From: Corynebacterium jeikeium
GTDB taxonomy: Bacteria; Actinomycetota; Actinomycetes; Mycobacteriales; Mycobacteriaceae
DNA length: 64,000 nucleotides
Assembly (NCBI RefSeq): GCF_028609885.1
Contig: NZ_CP063195.1
Location: forward strand, 682,001-746,000
Direction: 5' to 3'
Positions 51,701-60,156 of this stretch are shown here, in pieces. Position numbers and translations under genes: made by a program. Within the stretch, counting starts at the first letter, position 1. Every line of letters begins with the position of its first letter. The notes below the pieces were generated by a model, which was not told the DNA's origin, ran no database searches, and saw only the letters and a list, made by a program, of their open reading frames with translations.

Positions 51701-52462
51701 ATGAGTAGAAGGTCTCGTCCCAGCTTTCGGGACGAGGCCTTTGTGCTTCGCACCTACAAGTTGGGCGAGGCCGACCTGATTCTCGTCCTGCTCACCAAGG
51801 ACAACGGCCTGATCCGCGCCGTAGCCAAGGGTATCCGCAAGACCCGTTCCCGTTTCGGTGCTCGCCTCGACCGATTTTCCTGCGTTGACGTGCAGATTTA
51901 CCCCGGCCGTTCCCTCGCTAACGTCACCGATGCCGCCACTGTCGCTACATATGCTTCGCCCATCGTCGCCGATGTTGATCGCTTCTACGCGGGCGCGGCG
52001 ATGTTGGAGATGGCCCAGGTTTTCGCCGCTGAGCCTTCGTCGGCGCGCTCGATCTTTTTTCTTCTGGACGCCGCACTCCAGCAGCTAGCCACCCAACTAA
52101 CCACCCCAGCCCTCCCGCCGGTCAGCGTGGCCGACGAGTTCGTACTACATGGCCTGGAAGTCGCCGGCTGGGAGCCCAGCCTGGTCGACTGCGCACAGTG
52201 TGGCAAGCGCGGCCCCCACCGAGCATTCCACCCAGGGGCCGGGGGTGCGGTGTGCGTGACGTGCAGGCCTCCGGGTGCGTTCACGCCCCCTTCGGCGGCG
52301 GTACACGCCTTGTGGCTGCTGAAGAAGGGGCGTCACGAACAAGCAGCCCAAATACTGCGCGACGAGCAGGGGCAAGACATCGCGGCACAATCGCACCGCC
52401 TGCTGCTGGCCCACGTGCGGCAGCAGCTGGAAGTAGGCTGCCCGGCTTACGCAGCGCTATAG
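51701..52462 (+). CDS. recO: DNA repair protein RecO
   Basis: Loads RecA onto single-stranded DNA with RecR and anneals strands. OB-fold N-terminus (FRDEAFVLRTYKLGEADLILVLL, GIRKTRSRFGARLD) and a zinc site with two CxxC pairs (CAQCGKRG..CVTC, ~residues 167-190). ATG at 51701, 253 aa, family length. It sits between the DUF4282 pair and uppS; era-recO-uppS is conserved in actinobacteria. Confidence 0.95.
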   Translation: MSRRSRPSFRDEAFVLRTYKLGEADLILVLLTKDNGLIRAVAKGIRKTRSRFGARLDRFSCVDVQIYPGRSLANVTDAATVATYASPIVADVDRFYAGAAMLEMAQVFAAEPSSARSIFFLLDAALQQLATQLTTPALPPVSVADEFVLHGLEVAGWEPSLVDCAQCGKRGPHRAFHPGAGGAVCVTCRPPGAFTPPSAAVHALWLLKKGRHEQAAQILRDEQGQDIAAQSHRLLLAHVRQQLEVGCPAYAAL

Positions 52463-52485
52463 GGTCAATGGTGCGCGTGTGGCAA

Positions 52486-52491
52486 TATAGT
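52486..52491 (+). promoter_or_regulatory. -10 hexamer of uppS, leaderless spacing
   Basis: TATAGT ends 4 nt before the GTG start at 52496, which fits a leaderless mRNA. Confidence 0.45.
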
Positions 52492-52495
52492 ACGG

Positions 52496-53245
52496 GTGAG
52501 TAGCACTGAATATCCGCACGTGGACCGTTCCGAGATTCCGCCGGAGCTCCGCCCGAAGCACATTGCGCTGGTGATGGACGGCAACGGGCGCTGGGCTGAG
52601 GAACGCGGCATGGTCCGCACTGAGGGGCACCGCCGCGGCGAGGCTGTGCTGATGTCTTTGGTAGAGGAATGCATCGAGCTTGGGGTGGATTACCTCTCCG
52701 CCTATGCGTTCTCTACAGAAAACTGGCGCCGGTCGGCTGACGAGGTGCGCTTTTTGATGGGCTTCAACCGCGACGTGCTGCGTCGCCAGCGCGACTACCT
52801 GAACAGCCTCGGGGTGCGGATCCGCTGGGTGGGCCGCCGCCCGCGCCTGTGGCGCACCGTGATTGCAGAGCTGGAGCAGGCCGAGGAGCTGACGAAAAAC
52901 AACACGACCATGACCTTGGGCATGTGCGTGAATTACGGTGGCCGGGCGGAGATCGCGGACGCGGCGCGCTGGATCGCCGAGGACGTGAAGGCCGGGAAGT
53001 TGAAGCCCCGGCAGGTGAACGAGAAGACGTTTGCACGTTACTTGGACGAGCCGGACATGCCGGACGTGGACCTGTTCCTGCGACCATCGGGCGAGATGCG
53101 AACCTCGAACTTCCTGCCGTGGCAATCCACCTACGCCGAAATGGTGTACCAGGATGTGCTGTTCCCGGATTACACGCCGAACCACCTGCGGGCAGCAGTG
53201 TTGGAATTTGCGAAGCGCGATAGGCGCTTTGGAGGGGTGAAGTGA
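52496..53245 (+). CDS. uppS: Isoprenyl transferase (cis-prenyltransferase, UppS family)
   Basis: Adds isopentenyl units in cis to make the C50-C55 polyprenyl carrier for wall synthesis. [17 protein letters not shown] (catalytic Asp), [30 protein letters not shown] and [25 protein letters not shown] are the conserved regions. The position matches Rv2361c, the decaprenyl diphosphate synthase. GTG at 52496, 249 aa. Its stop overlaps the next start by 4 bp (GTGA). Confidence 0.96.
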   Translation: MSSTEYPHVDRSEIPPELRPKHIALVMDGNGRWAEERGMVRTEGHRRGEAVLMSLVEECIELGVDYLSAYAFSTENWRRSADEVRFLMGFNRDVLRRQRDYLNSLGVRIRWVGRRPRLWRTVIAELEQAEELTKNNTTMTLGMCVNYGGRAEIADAARWIAEDVKAGKLKPRQVNEKTFARYLDEPDMPDVDLFLRPSGEMRTSNFLPWQSTYAEMVYQDVLFPDYTPNHLRAAVLEFAKRDRRFGGVK

Positions 53246-54408
53246 ACAGCGTGAACGGTGCGAACGAGGCGGATGCTGTCGAGCAGCCGCAGCCGACGAA
53301 GCGCCAAATCGCGCGCTGGCAGCAGTACCTGGCCAACGAGCGCGCTGAGGGCGCCGTGTACCGCGAGCTGGCGCGCAAGAAGACCGGTGAGGAACGCGCC
53401 ATCCTCCTGGGACTTGCGGAGGCAGAGGCGCGCCACGAGGCCTATTGGAAGAACCGCCTGGGCGAATACGTGGGCCTGCCCCGCAAAGCCAGCCTCGATA
53501 CCCGCATGAAGGCTTGGATGGCGCGACGCTTCGGGTCGGTGTTCGTGCTGGCTCTGATGCAATCATCGGAGCAGCGTAACGAATACATTTCGGATGCGGA
53601 CGCCGCCGACCAGCTTGCTGCGGACGAGGCGATTCACGCCGAGGTTGTCCGTGGCTTGGCCGCGCGCGGGCGCGCCCGCATGTCTGGGGATTTCCGCGCG
53701 GCGATCTTCGGCGCGAACGATGGCCTGGTTTCAAACCTGGCGCTGGTGCTGGGCATGGTCGGCACGGGTGGATCCTCCCACCTGGTGCTGGTCACCGGTA
53801 TCGCTGGCCTACTGGCCGGCGCGCTGTCGATGGCCGCGGGCGAGTACGTGTCCGTGACCTCGCAGAAGGAACTGCTGGGCGCGAATGCCCCGGATCCGAA
53901 TGCTAGCCGTTCGCTACCGAACCTGGACGTGAACCAGAACGAGCTGGCACTGGTGTACCGCGCCCGCGGCATGAGCGAGCAGGAGGCTGCCGACCGAGCC
54001 CGCCGCGTTTTCGATTCCATCATCGAGACGAACCAGCCGGTGGGGGAGCAGGCCTTCGATGCAGAGAAGGTCGGCACTGTGTCCGCGCAGGGCGCCGGGG
54101 AGAGCATGGTGGAGCACGCGGCCCCCGAACACGAGGATGCCGGCTCTGGCTTGTCCGCCGCGATCTCCAGCTTCTTCTGCTTCGCGGTCGGCGCGTTAAT
54201 CCCGGTGCTGCCGTACATCTTCGGCCTGTCGGGCTCCACCGCGGCGATTGTCTCCTGCGTGATGGTGGGCTTGGCCTTGATGTTTACCGGCTCTGTGGTG
54301 GGCCTTTTGTCTGGTGTGGGGCCGGGCCGACGCGCCTTGCGTCAATTAATCATTGGCTTCGGCGCAGCCGGGGCGACGTACCTGCTCGGGTCGCTGTTTA
54401 ACGTCTAG
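53242..54408 (+). CDS. Ferritin-like/VIT1 fusion: predicted iron or manganese transporter
   Basis: Two modules. The N-terminal ~140 residues are a ferritin/rubrerythrin-like helical bundle with metal-ligand candidates ([36 protein letters not shown]). The C-terminal ~240 residues are a VIT1/CCC1 membrane domain ([24 protein letters not shown], then about five helices). VIT-type proteins move Fe2+/Mn2+ out of the cytoplasm, and the ferritin module probably binds iron for the channel. GTG at 53242 overlapping the uppS stop; 388 aa. It converges on zur. Confidence 0.88.
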   Translation: MNSVNGANEADAVEQPQPTKRQIARWQQYLANERAEGAVYRELARKKTGEERAILLGLAEAEARHEAYWKNRLGEYVGLPRKASLDTRMKAWMARRFGSVFVLALMQSSEQRNEYISDADAADQLAADEAIHAEVVRGLAARGRARMSGDFRAAIFGANDGLVSNLALVLGMVGTGGSSHLVLVTGIAGLLAGALSMAAGEYVSVTSQKELLGANAPDPNASRSLPNLDVNQNELALVYRARGMSEQEAADRARRVFDSIIETNQPVGEQAFDAEKVGTVSAQGAGESMVEHAAPEHEDAGSGLSAAISSFFCFAVGALIPVLPYIFGLSGSTAAIVSCVMVGLALMFTGSVVGLLSGVGPGRRALRQLIIGFGAAGATYLLGSLFNV

Positions 54409-54425
54409 TTCTAGATCTGAGCCCG

Positions 54426-54449
54426 CAGCTAGCTGTGGCTGGCTAGCTG
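54426..54449. terminator. Hairpin between the convergent VIT and zur genes
   Basis: Perfect 8-bp stem CAGCTAGC / GCTAGCTG with an 8-nt loop, overlapping the zur stop. No T-run, so only a possible bidirectional terminator. Confidence 0.4.
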
Positions 54450-54874
54450 GCGGACTTCTTCTGGCAGTCTCCACACAGGCCGAAGATCTCGGCGGTGTGG
54501 CCGGACTTTTGGTAGCCGAACTTCTTGGCGGTTTCCGCGGCCCAGTCCTCGACGGGGCCGCCGTCGATCTCCACGGTACGGCGGCAGGAAGTGCATACCA
54601 GGTGATGGTGGTGGTCGTCGGTCGCGCAGGCGCGATAGAGCGTTTCGCCAGAATCGTCGTAAAGCGTATCGATAGTGCCCGCTTCCGCCATCTGCTGCAG
54701 TGTCCGGTACACGGTGGTCAGACCAACCTTGTGGTCCTGGGCTACGAGCTTCTCGTGGATGTCTTGGGCACTACTGAACGTGGTGAGCCCCTCCAGCAGC
54801 TCCGCCACCGCGCGTCGTTGGCGGGTGTTGCGCTGGCCGATCTTGGGAAGTTTGTTGGTAGCTGGGTTGCTCAC
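54443..54874 (-). CDS. zur: Fur-family zinc uptake regulator
   Basis: Metal-dependent repressor. Winged-helix N-terminus (RNTRQRRAVAELLEGL, VGLTTVYRTLQQMAEAGTIDTL), the His cluster DDHHHHLVC and two CxxC structural-zinc motifs (CTSC and CGDC). I call it Zur, not Fur, because Fur-family genes beside recO-uppS are the zinc regulator in mycobacteria (FurB/Zur) and C. glutamicum. 143 aa, GTG at 54874 with AAGGAG upstream. In those genomes an ArsR-family gene precedes zur in an operon; here none is present and a non-coding stretch leads to an IS. Confidence 0.83.
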   Translation of the reverse strand: MSNPATNKLPKIGQRNTRQRRAVAELLEGLTTFSSAQDIHEKLVAQDHKVGLTTVYRTLQQMAEAGTIDTLYDDSGETLYRACATDDHHHHLVCTSCRRTVEIDGGPVEDWAAETAKKFGYQKSGHTAEIFGLCGDCQKKSAS

Positions 54875-55152
54875 CGTGAGCTCGCTCCTTGTGCTTCTGG
54901 AAGTGTGCTTTGGACGTGCTTTAGACGTGCATTGAAAGCGCTCTAAAAGTGACTTAAATGTGGGTTGCGTGGCTAACTAATGCTGTTTTGCGGCAGATAA
55001 CCTGCGGTAACTACCAACATTAGGACTCTTGCCGGTAATTTTCAATAAGTTTTCGATAAGTCCTCTAAGGCTGGCGCTAGTGCGCCACCCCAAGCCTTAA
55101 ACGCCACAGCGGTGGGACGGAAAAATATGCCCAATTATTGTGCTCCGGACGC
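54875..55152. other. zur upstream region, non-coding
   Basis: No coding frame. Near zur the minus strand has three partial copies of a GCACGT(C)TAAAGC-like motif. At 55066-55098 the plus strand can fold an interrupted hairpin (AAGGC..GCCTT outside, TGGCGC..GCGCCA inside). I cannot pick out a Zur operator with confidence. Confidence 0.4.
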
Positions 55153-55182
55153 TTGACTTTCTAGAAACTCCCGGGCTAGATT
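55153..55182 (+). promoter_or_regulatory. Promoter of the 6C RNA
   Basis: TTGACT (55153-55158) and TAGATT (55177-55182) are 18 bp apart, close to sigma-70-type consensus. They predict a start near 55189, just ahead of the structured RNA. Confidence 0.65.
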
Positions 55183-55188
55183 TAAGGC

Positions 55189-55320
55189 AGTTCCCTTGGG
55201 AGTGTGCGTAATCCCCCCCCTCGCAGCTTCCAGCTAAAGGGAACAGGCCCCATTCTCTTTGTGAGGAAAGCGTGGCCGGGACCCGCGGTATTTACCCCCC
55301 CTAACCGCGGGTTCTTTTTT
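55189..55320 (+). ncRNA. 6C RNA (two C-rich hairpin loops, actinobacterial sRNA)
   Basis: About 130 nt between a promoter and a terminator. An outer stem GTTCCCTT/AAGGGAAC (55190 and ~55237) encloses a hairpin TGCG..CGCA whose loop has eight C. A middle GGCC..GGCC stem follows. The last hairpin has a perfect 9-bp stem ACCCGCGGT/ACCGCGGGT (55281-55289, 55304-55312) with seven C in the loop, then TTCTTTTTT. Runs of at least six C in two loops define the 6C family, known in actinobacteria as a small regulatory RNA acting on mRNAs through its C-rich loops. Assigned by structure alone. Confidence 0.82.
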
Positions 55321-55359
55321 ATCTTTAACCCTTTTTATGAGGGTTAAGTAAAGAAAAGT

Positions 55360-55383
55360 GGGTTAAGGGTCAAAATGTGTGTC
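55360..55383 (+). repeat. Left terminal inverted repeat of the IS
   Basis: Begins GGGTTAAGGGTC. Matches the reverse complement of 56721-56744 at 23 of 24 positions. Confidence 0.93.
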
Positions 55384-55404
55384 TGGCTCGGCGTGTCGCG
55401 GGGG

Positions 55405-56583
55405 TTAGATTTGGCCTTTTTGAATGCCGATTGAGTGGGTGTAGTCGGTGTCGATAGCGTTGTCGTAGAGGGCTGGGCGTCCTGTTTCGTGGTCGGCTTG
55501 GTTCTCGGTTTGGGTCAGGGTGGATACTTTGGCGAGTTGGCCCTGGCCCCAGTCGGACTGCCTGGCGATTCGTACTGGATCGTCAGGCAGTTCCGTTTTT
55601 AAGTAGAGCCACCAATCCAGCATGCGGCGTTGTCGTTCGCCTGATCTGCCGCGGTGGGTTCTGGCGAGCAGTTTGAGCTGGGCGTTGATGCCGCCTTCTA
55701 AGCTGTTGGTGGTGGATTTGATCCGCTCGGGCGCAAGGACTCCTGCTGGCGGGTTGAGGTAGACAAACAGCATCTCGGACCGCCAAAGATGGTTGAGGCT
55801 GTTGTAGGCCTTGCGCACGTTGTGGTGGGTCCACACGCGGGTCCATGCACCTGTTTTGGGGTCTTTGATCATGGTTTTCTCGTTCATCCATTCCCGGTAG
55901 ATCGTTGAAAACTCGTGCAGTTGCACACCCCACGCGGCGGCTTCATCCAGTGTGGTGATCCGGGTCAGTTTCAGCGCAAGTCGGTAGATGGTGCGCCCGG
56001 CATCGGTGCGTGGGTTGGTGGTGGTGTAGCGGCGGACCACGCGTTGGGCGTGGACGAGGCAGCGTTGAATTTTCGTAGTCGGCCAGCACTTTTTGATTGC
56101 GCTGTATGCGCCTTGGCCGCCGTCGATGACGGCGATGAGTGGGGCTTCGATGCGTTCAAGCAGCAGTTGGTAGTCGCGGGTGGTTTCGTGTTTGCACCAG
56201 TGCCAGGCGATCACGTGGTCGATGGTCGCCGCGACGATCAGGCAGCCACCGGCGGTGTAGGTGCCATCGAGAAATACCTGGTCGTAGATCCGCTTGTGGT
56301 GGCCGGCGGTGGGGTCAGGCACATCAACGAGCCAGCACCACTTGAAGCGCCGCTTCATGGTGGCGCGGCTAACACCGTTTCGTTTGGCTAGGTCGTCGAG
56401 TGATATTGCGGTGGTGCAATGCTCGATGAACTGGGTGAACACTGCCGCGTTGGTGATGTCGTTTCGACGTTTGACGCTGGAGGCGCCGCATTGTTTGCAG
56501 CGCCATCTGGTGGTGCCTTTGCTGGTGGTGCCGTTGCGTTTCATTTCACCGCCGCAGTGGCAGCGTGGTTGGTTCTTCGACAT
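55405..56583 (-). CDS. IS1249-family transposase
   Basis: DDE-type transposase of the IS256-related IS1249 group. N-terminal zinc-finger/HTH: CHCGGEMKRNGTTSKGTTRWRCKQCG and LDDLAKRNGVSRATMKRRF. Catalytic D in YDQVFLDGTYTAGGCLIV, second D in AVIDGGQGAYSAIKKCWP followed by the typical QRCLVHAQR, and E in STTNSLEGGINAQLK. The frame is intact (392 aa from ATG 56583), so the element may be active. A further ten upstream codons are open. Confidence 0.92.
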   Translation of the reverse strand: MSKNQPRCHCGGEMKRNGTTSKGTTRWRCKQCGASSVKRRNDITNAAVFTQFIEHCTTAISLDDLAKRNGVSRATMKRRFKWCWLVDVPDPTAGHHKRIYDQVFLDGTYTAGGCLIVAATIDHVIAWHWCKHETTRDYQLLLERIEAPLIAVIDGGQGAYSAIKKCWPTTKIQRCLVHAQRVVRRYTTTNPRTDAGRTIYRLALKLTRITTLDEAAAWGVQLHEFSTIYREWMNEKTMIKDPKTGAWTRVWTHHNVRKAYNSLNHLWRSEMLFVYLNPPAGVLAPERIKSTTNSLEGGINAQLKLLARTHRGRSGERQRRMLDWWLYLKTELPDDPVRIARQSDWGQGQLAKVSTLTQTENQADHETGRPALYDNAIDTDYTHSIGIQKGQI

Positions 56584-56720
56584 TGCGACACCACACCACG
56601 CCGCGCATAGCACATCACGGCTGCCACACCGAGGATTTCCCGTCGGGGGCTAGATATATGCTTCCGGAGCATATACTTTCCGGAAACCTACAGGTCAATC
56701 CGTGAAAATCCGCGATTCCG

Positions 56721-56744
56721 GACACACTTTTTGACCCTTAACCC
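56721..56744 (-). repeat. Right terminal inverted repeat of the IS
   Basis: Ends GACCCTTAACCC on the plus strand; 23/24 match with the left end. Contains an outward-facing TTGACC. Confidence 0.93.
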
Positions 56745-56759
56745 AAAATTTGCTAGATT
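56731..56759 (+). promoter_or_regulatory. Hybrid promoter: -35 in the IS end, -10 in flanking DNA
   Basis: TTGACC (56731-56736, inside the right inverted repeat) is 17 bp from TAGATT (56754-56759, outside the IS). The -10 ends 7 nt before the ATG at 56767, predicting a leaderless transcript of the ABC genes. Confidence 0.6.
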
Positions 56760-56766
56760 TTCCAGA

Positions 56767-58329
56767 ATGATCCCACCGCCGCGCAGAATGAAGACGTACA
56801 GCTGGTTCGTCCCGCCCGTCCCACCAGCGGACGATCCGGCGCGGCTCCACCCAGCACGCTGGAGCAGCGGGAACCGCGTGGTCAGGGACATGGTAGGCGC
56901 ATACCCGGGCGTGCTAGTGCTGCACATTCTGAGCTACCTCATCGGCTCCGGCATCGCCGCGTTTGTGCCGGTGGTGGTGGGCATGATCGTGGACGGCCTG
57001 GTGGGGGAAGAAAAGTTCAACGCATGGTGGCTCTTCGCAGTATTGGTCGGCATCTTCATCATCCAATTCATCGGCGAGGAAACCGGCGACGGCCTGGCCA
57101 CAGCCTCGGTGCGCCGCGTGACCCACAACGCGCAGCAGCACCTGTCCTCGGGCGTGCTGCGCCACGGGGCAGGGGCGATGAGCCCCGGCACGGTGCTCAA
57201 CACCATCGACGCGGACGCGAACACCGTCGGTCGATACCGCGAGCTGCTGTCGTTTCCGCTCATGGCCATCGGCTACGCGGTCGGCGCGATGGTGGCGATG
57301 TGGTCGGTCTCCCCGTGGATCTCGCTCGCGATCCCGGCGAGCGCGCTGATCATCGCCCTGTTCGCCGCGTGGACCGCGGGGCCGGTGACGCGGGTGTCGC
57401 TGAAGCGTCGCGCCGCGGAGGCGGATGTGGCTGGCTTGGCCACGGATGCGTCGCAAGGCATCCGCACCGTCAAAGGCCTCGGCGCGGGTGCAACCGTGGC
57501 AACACGTTTTCACGCCGAAACGGCGAAGGCGAAGCGCTTGATGCTCACGCACCTGCGTGTGGAGGTGTGGCTCGGTTTCGCCAGGTTTTGCGTGGCGTGG
57601 CTGTGCAACCTTGGCATCGTGGGCTTGAGCGCGTGGATGACGCTGCGCGGGGAGATCACCCCGGGGCAGCTGACATCCGTGGCACTGTTGGTGCCGCCTG
57701 TGTTGGACATGGCGGGCTTCGCGTTCGGCGACCTGGCCAGCGGGTGGGGCAGGGCCGTGGCGAGCGGTCAACGCATCGAGCAGCTGCACCACGCGGGCGA
57801 TGACGCGGCGGGGCCTGAGCCGACAGACACCCCGGTCCCAGGCGCGGGTCTGTGGATTCTCGAGCCGGCGGAGCGTTCCTACGCCACCGCCGCCGCGTGG
57901 GCGCAGCGCGCAGACGTGCTGTTCCCGCCGCACACCGTCAACGTGTTTGAGGGCACCATCGCAGACAACGTGAACCCGCGCGGGGATGTGCCGGAGGACG
58001 TCGTCAAGCAGGCGCTCGCCGCCGCCCACTGCCAAGACATCCTCCGCAGGCTCGGCGGCATAGACGCAGGCGGCGAGTTGCCGGACGCACCGCTGGGCGA
58101 GGCCGGCCTGAATCTCTCCGGCGGGCAGCGGCAGCGCGTCGCGCTTGCTAGGGCGCTCGCCGCCGACTCGGACGTGCTCATCCTGGACGACCCGACCACT
58201 GGCCTCGATTCCGTGACACAGGCGGACGTCGTGGCAGCCGTCGCCGCGCTCAGAGCAGACAAAACCACCGTGGTCATCACCGGAAACGCCGCGTGGCAGC
58301 ACGCTGGAACCGAATTGGAGGTGGCGTAA
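56767..58329 (+). CDS. Heterodimeric ABC exporter subunit with degenerate ATPase domain (no Walker A)
   Basis: A membrane domain of about six helices (~45-330) is followed by a shortened nucleotide-binding domain. It keeps the signature [17 protein letters not shown] and Walker [14 protein letters not shown] (Asp in place of the catalytic Glu), but has no GxxGxGKS/T, no Q-loop Gln ([13 protein letters not shown]) and no H-loop His (VITGN). About 60 residues that would hold Walker A are missing. It can only work with the partner 58330-60135, which starts right at its stop. ATG at 56767 (520 aa). Substrate unknown. Confidence 0.85.
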   Translation: MIPPPRRMKTYSWFVPPVPPADDPARLHPARWSSGNRVVRDMVGAYPGVLVLHILSYLIGSGIAAFVPVVVGMIVDGLVGEEKFNAWWLFAVLVGIFIIQFIGEETGDGLATASVRRVTHNAQQHLSSGVLRHGAGAMSPGTVLNTIDADANTVGRYRELLSFPLMAIGYAVGAMVAMWSVSPWISLAIPASALIIALFAAWTAGPVTRVSLKRRAAEADVAGLATDASQGIRTVKGLGAGATVATRFHAETAKAKRLMLTHLRVEVWLGFARFCVAWLCNLGIVGLSAWMTLRGEITPGQLTSVALLVPPVLDMAGFAFGDLASGWGRAVASGQRIEQLHHAGDDAAGPEPTDTPVPGAGLWILEPAERSYATAAAWAQRADVLFPPHTVNVFEGTIADNVNPRGDVPEDVVKQALAAAHCQDILRRLGGIDAGGELPDAPLGEAGLNLSGGQRQRVALARALAADSDVLILDDPTTGLDSVTQADVVAAVAALRADKTTVVITGNAAWQHAGTELEVA

Positions 58330-60135
58330 ATGGCGCGCGAATACGAACGCACTGACGCGGTCGCCCCCGCGAGCGTGAAGGAGACCTTCGCGTACCTGTC
58401 TGCGCTACCCAACGCTCTGGACAAGCGCTGGTGGGCGGGTTTGCTGATCATCCAGGCGCTGATTGTCGCTGTCTACACCACGCAGTCGAACCTGTTCGGC
58501 CGTAGCGTCGACCCGCTCACCGGCGGATCAGTGCCACTGCTGGGAACCGGCACCCGCGCCTTCGTTTTGACCGTCGGCCTGGCGTTGGCCTGCATGCTCG
58601 TCGAGATGTTCTTGCGGGCGCTGGGCAATTATGTGGTGGGCCAGAAAGTCGCCCGCGCGTCCATCGACCTGCGCCGCCGCTGCCTCGACGCGATCCTGCG
58701 CGCACCAGTGCCGCGGGTGATGGAGCTCGGCACCGGCAACGTCATCACACGCATGACCAAGGACATCGACGACGTCGTCCAAACCATCACCGCCATCGGC
58801 TCGCGCGTGCTCACCACCGTGTTCGTCTTCCCGATCACGTTCATCGGGCTTTTGCTTATCGACGTCCGCTTCGCCCTGATCCTGCTTCTGATCTGCATAT
58901 GCACCTACCCGTTTGCCCGCGCGGTGGTGCGCGCCATCCCCGGCGCGTCCAATGCGGTGAGCGTGGCGGAAGCACGTCGCAACGCAGTGTTGCTGGACAC
59001 CGTCCGGGGCCTGCCCACGCTGCGCGCTTTCGACTTGGAGCGCTGGGCGTTGGCCCGGATGCGGCGGACCTCCTGGGGTGCGGTGGAAGCTGAGATGGAC
59101 CGCGTGCCCTGGTTCACCCGCCTCATGGGAATCGGCCAGGTCGCCTTCGCCGCGTGGGTGCTGCTCACGCTTGGCGTCGGCGCGTGGCTCGCGACGGCCG
59201 GTGCCATCAGCCCGGGCCAGGCGAGTGCCGCCGTGTTCATGGTCTTCCGCGCCGAGGTCACGGTGTTCAACGCCCTGTTCTTCGTCGGCGAGCTGCAGAG
59301 CGCGGCCACCGCAGTGGGCCGCGCGGTGAGCCTGGCTAAGCTTGCGGACGGTCGCGACGCCACGGCCGTACCGGCGGACCTGACCGAGCCTGTGAATGTG
59401 GAAGTCGAGCACGTCTCGTTCGCGTACCCAGACGGCGCCAACGTGCTGGACAACCTCACCGTCACGCTCGAGGCAGGAACAACTACCGCACTGGTGGGCA
59501 CCTCGGGTGCCGGCAAATCAACGCTCGCCGCGCTCATTGCGGGGCTGGTGGAGCCCACGTCTGGGTGCATCCGGGTAGGCGCAGTAGATACCTCGCAGGT
59601 CAGCGACACCTGGACCGCCAAGAACGTCACCCTGCTCACCCAGGACGTCCACCTGTTCGCCGGCACCCTGCGCGAGGACCTCTCGATGGCTGCGCAGGGC
59701 GCGACCGACGCGGACCTGCTGCGTGCGCTGGCAAGCGTCGGAATTGATCCGGAAGGCACCCAGTTCGCGCGCCTGTTCCCGAAAGGACTGGACACCGCCG
59801 TCGGCGCGGGCGCGGAGGACCTACCCCCGGAGGTGGAGCAACAGCTCGCACTCGCGCGCGTGGCGCTGTCGGGCCCGAAGGTGCTCATCCTGGACGAGGC
59901 CACGGCGGAAGCCGGCAGCGATGCCACCAACGCGCTGGAAGACGCCGCCGCGAGGATTACCGCGGACACCACGGCGCTGGTGGTGGCGCACCGCCTAGAC
60001 CAGGCGGCGGCCGCGGACCGGATCCTGGTCATGGACGCCGGGCGCATCATCGAGGACGGCACCCACGCTGAGCTCGTCGCCGAGGGCGGGAGATATGCGC
60101 AACTGTTCGCCGCATGGAGTGGCGGCGGTCACTAG
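58330..60135 (+). CDS. Heterodimeric ABC exporter subunit with intact Walker motifs
   Basis: Six membrane helices (~35-310) and an ATPase domain: VSFAYPDGANVLDNL, Walker A GTSGAGKST (~residue 390), Q-loop LLTQDVHLF, Walker B VLILDEAT with the catalytic Glu, H-loop VVAHR. The signature is LPPEVEQQLALARV instead of LSGGQ. Together with the LSGGQ of the partner it would form the single competent ATP site. 601 aa, ATG at 58330 overlapping nothing but abutting the upstream stop. Confidence 0.9.
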   Translation: MAREYERTDAVAPASVKETFAYLSALPNALDKRWWAGLLIIQALIVAVYTTQSNLFGRSVDPLTGGSVPLLGTGTRAFVLTVGLALACMLVEMFLRALGNYVVGQKVARASIDLRRRCLDAILRAPVPRVMELGTGNVITRMTKDIDDVVQTITAIGSRVLTTVFVFPITFIGLLLIDVRFALILLLICICTYPFARAVVRAIPGASNAVSVAEARRNAVLLDTVRGLPTLRAFDLERWALARMRRTSWGAVEAEMDRVPWFTRLMGIGQVAFAAWVLLTLGVGAWLATAGAISPGQASAAVFMVFRAEVTVFNALFFVGELQSAATAVGRAVSLAKLADGRDATAVPADLTEPVNVEVEHVSFAYPDGANVLDNLTVTLEAGTTTALVGTSGAGKSTLAALIAGLVEPTSGCIRVGAVDTSQVSDTWTAKNVTLLTQDVHLFAGTLREDLSMAAQGATDADLLRALASVGIDPEGTQFARLFPKGLDTAVGAGAEDLPPEVEQQLALARVALSGPKVLILDEATAEAGSDATNALEDAAARITADTTALVVAHRLDQAAAADRILVMDAGRIIEDGTHAELVAEGGRYAQLFAAWSGGGH

Positions 60136-60156
60136 CTCTCCGGTAGGAATGGGGAC

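Larger units (their letters stand above)
55360..56744 (-). mobile_element. IS1249-like insertion sequence (IS256 group), complete, 1385 bp
   Basis: One transposase gene and near-perfect 24-bp inverted ends. The bases flanking the two ends (AGAAAAGT left, AAAATTTG right) do not match, so no 8-9-bp target duplication is visible. This suggests that the copy recombined with another one or sits at an assembly join. The family name rests on my recognition of the transposase. Confidence 0.9.

Noticed and set aside
55326-55349. TTAACCCT..AGGGTTAA palindrome read as an extra IS end
   Set aside because: It resembles part of the inverted repeat but lies outside the 24-bp match and has no counterpart beyond the right end; probably incidental or a terminator-like hairpin after the 6C RNA.
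56914-58302. 462-codon minus-strand open frame opposite the ABC subunit
   Set aside because: Composition is Arg/His/Gly-rich with no motifs, and it lies entirely within a gene showing LSGGQ and Walker B on the plus strand.
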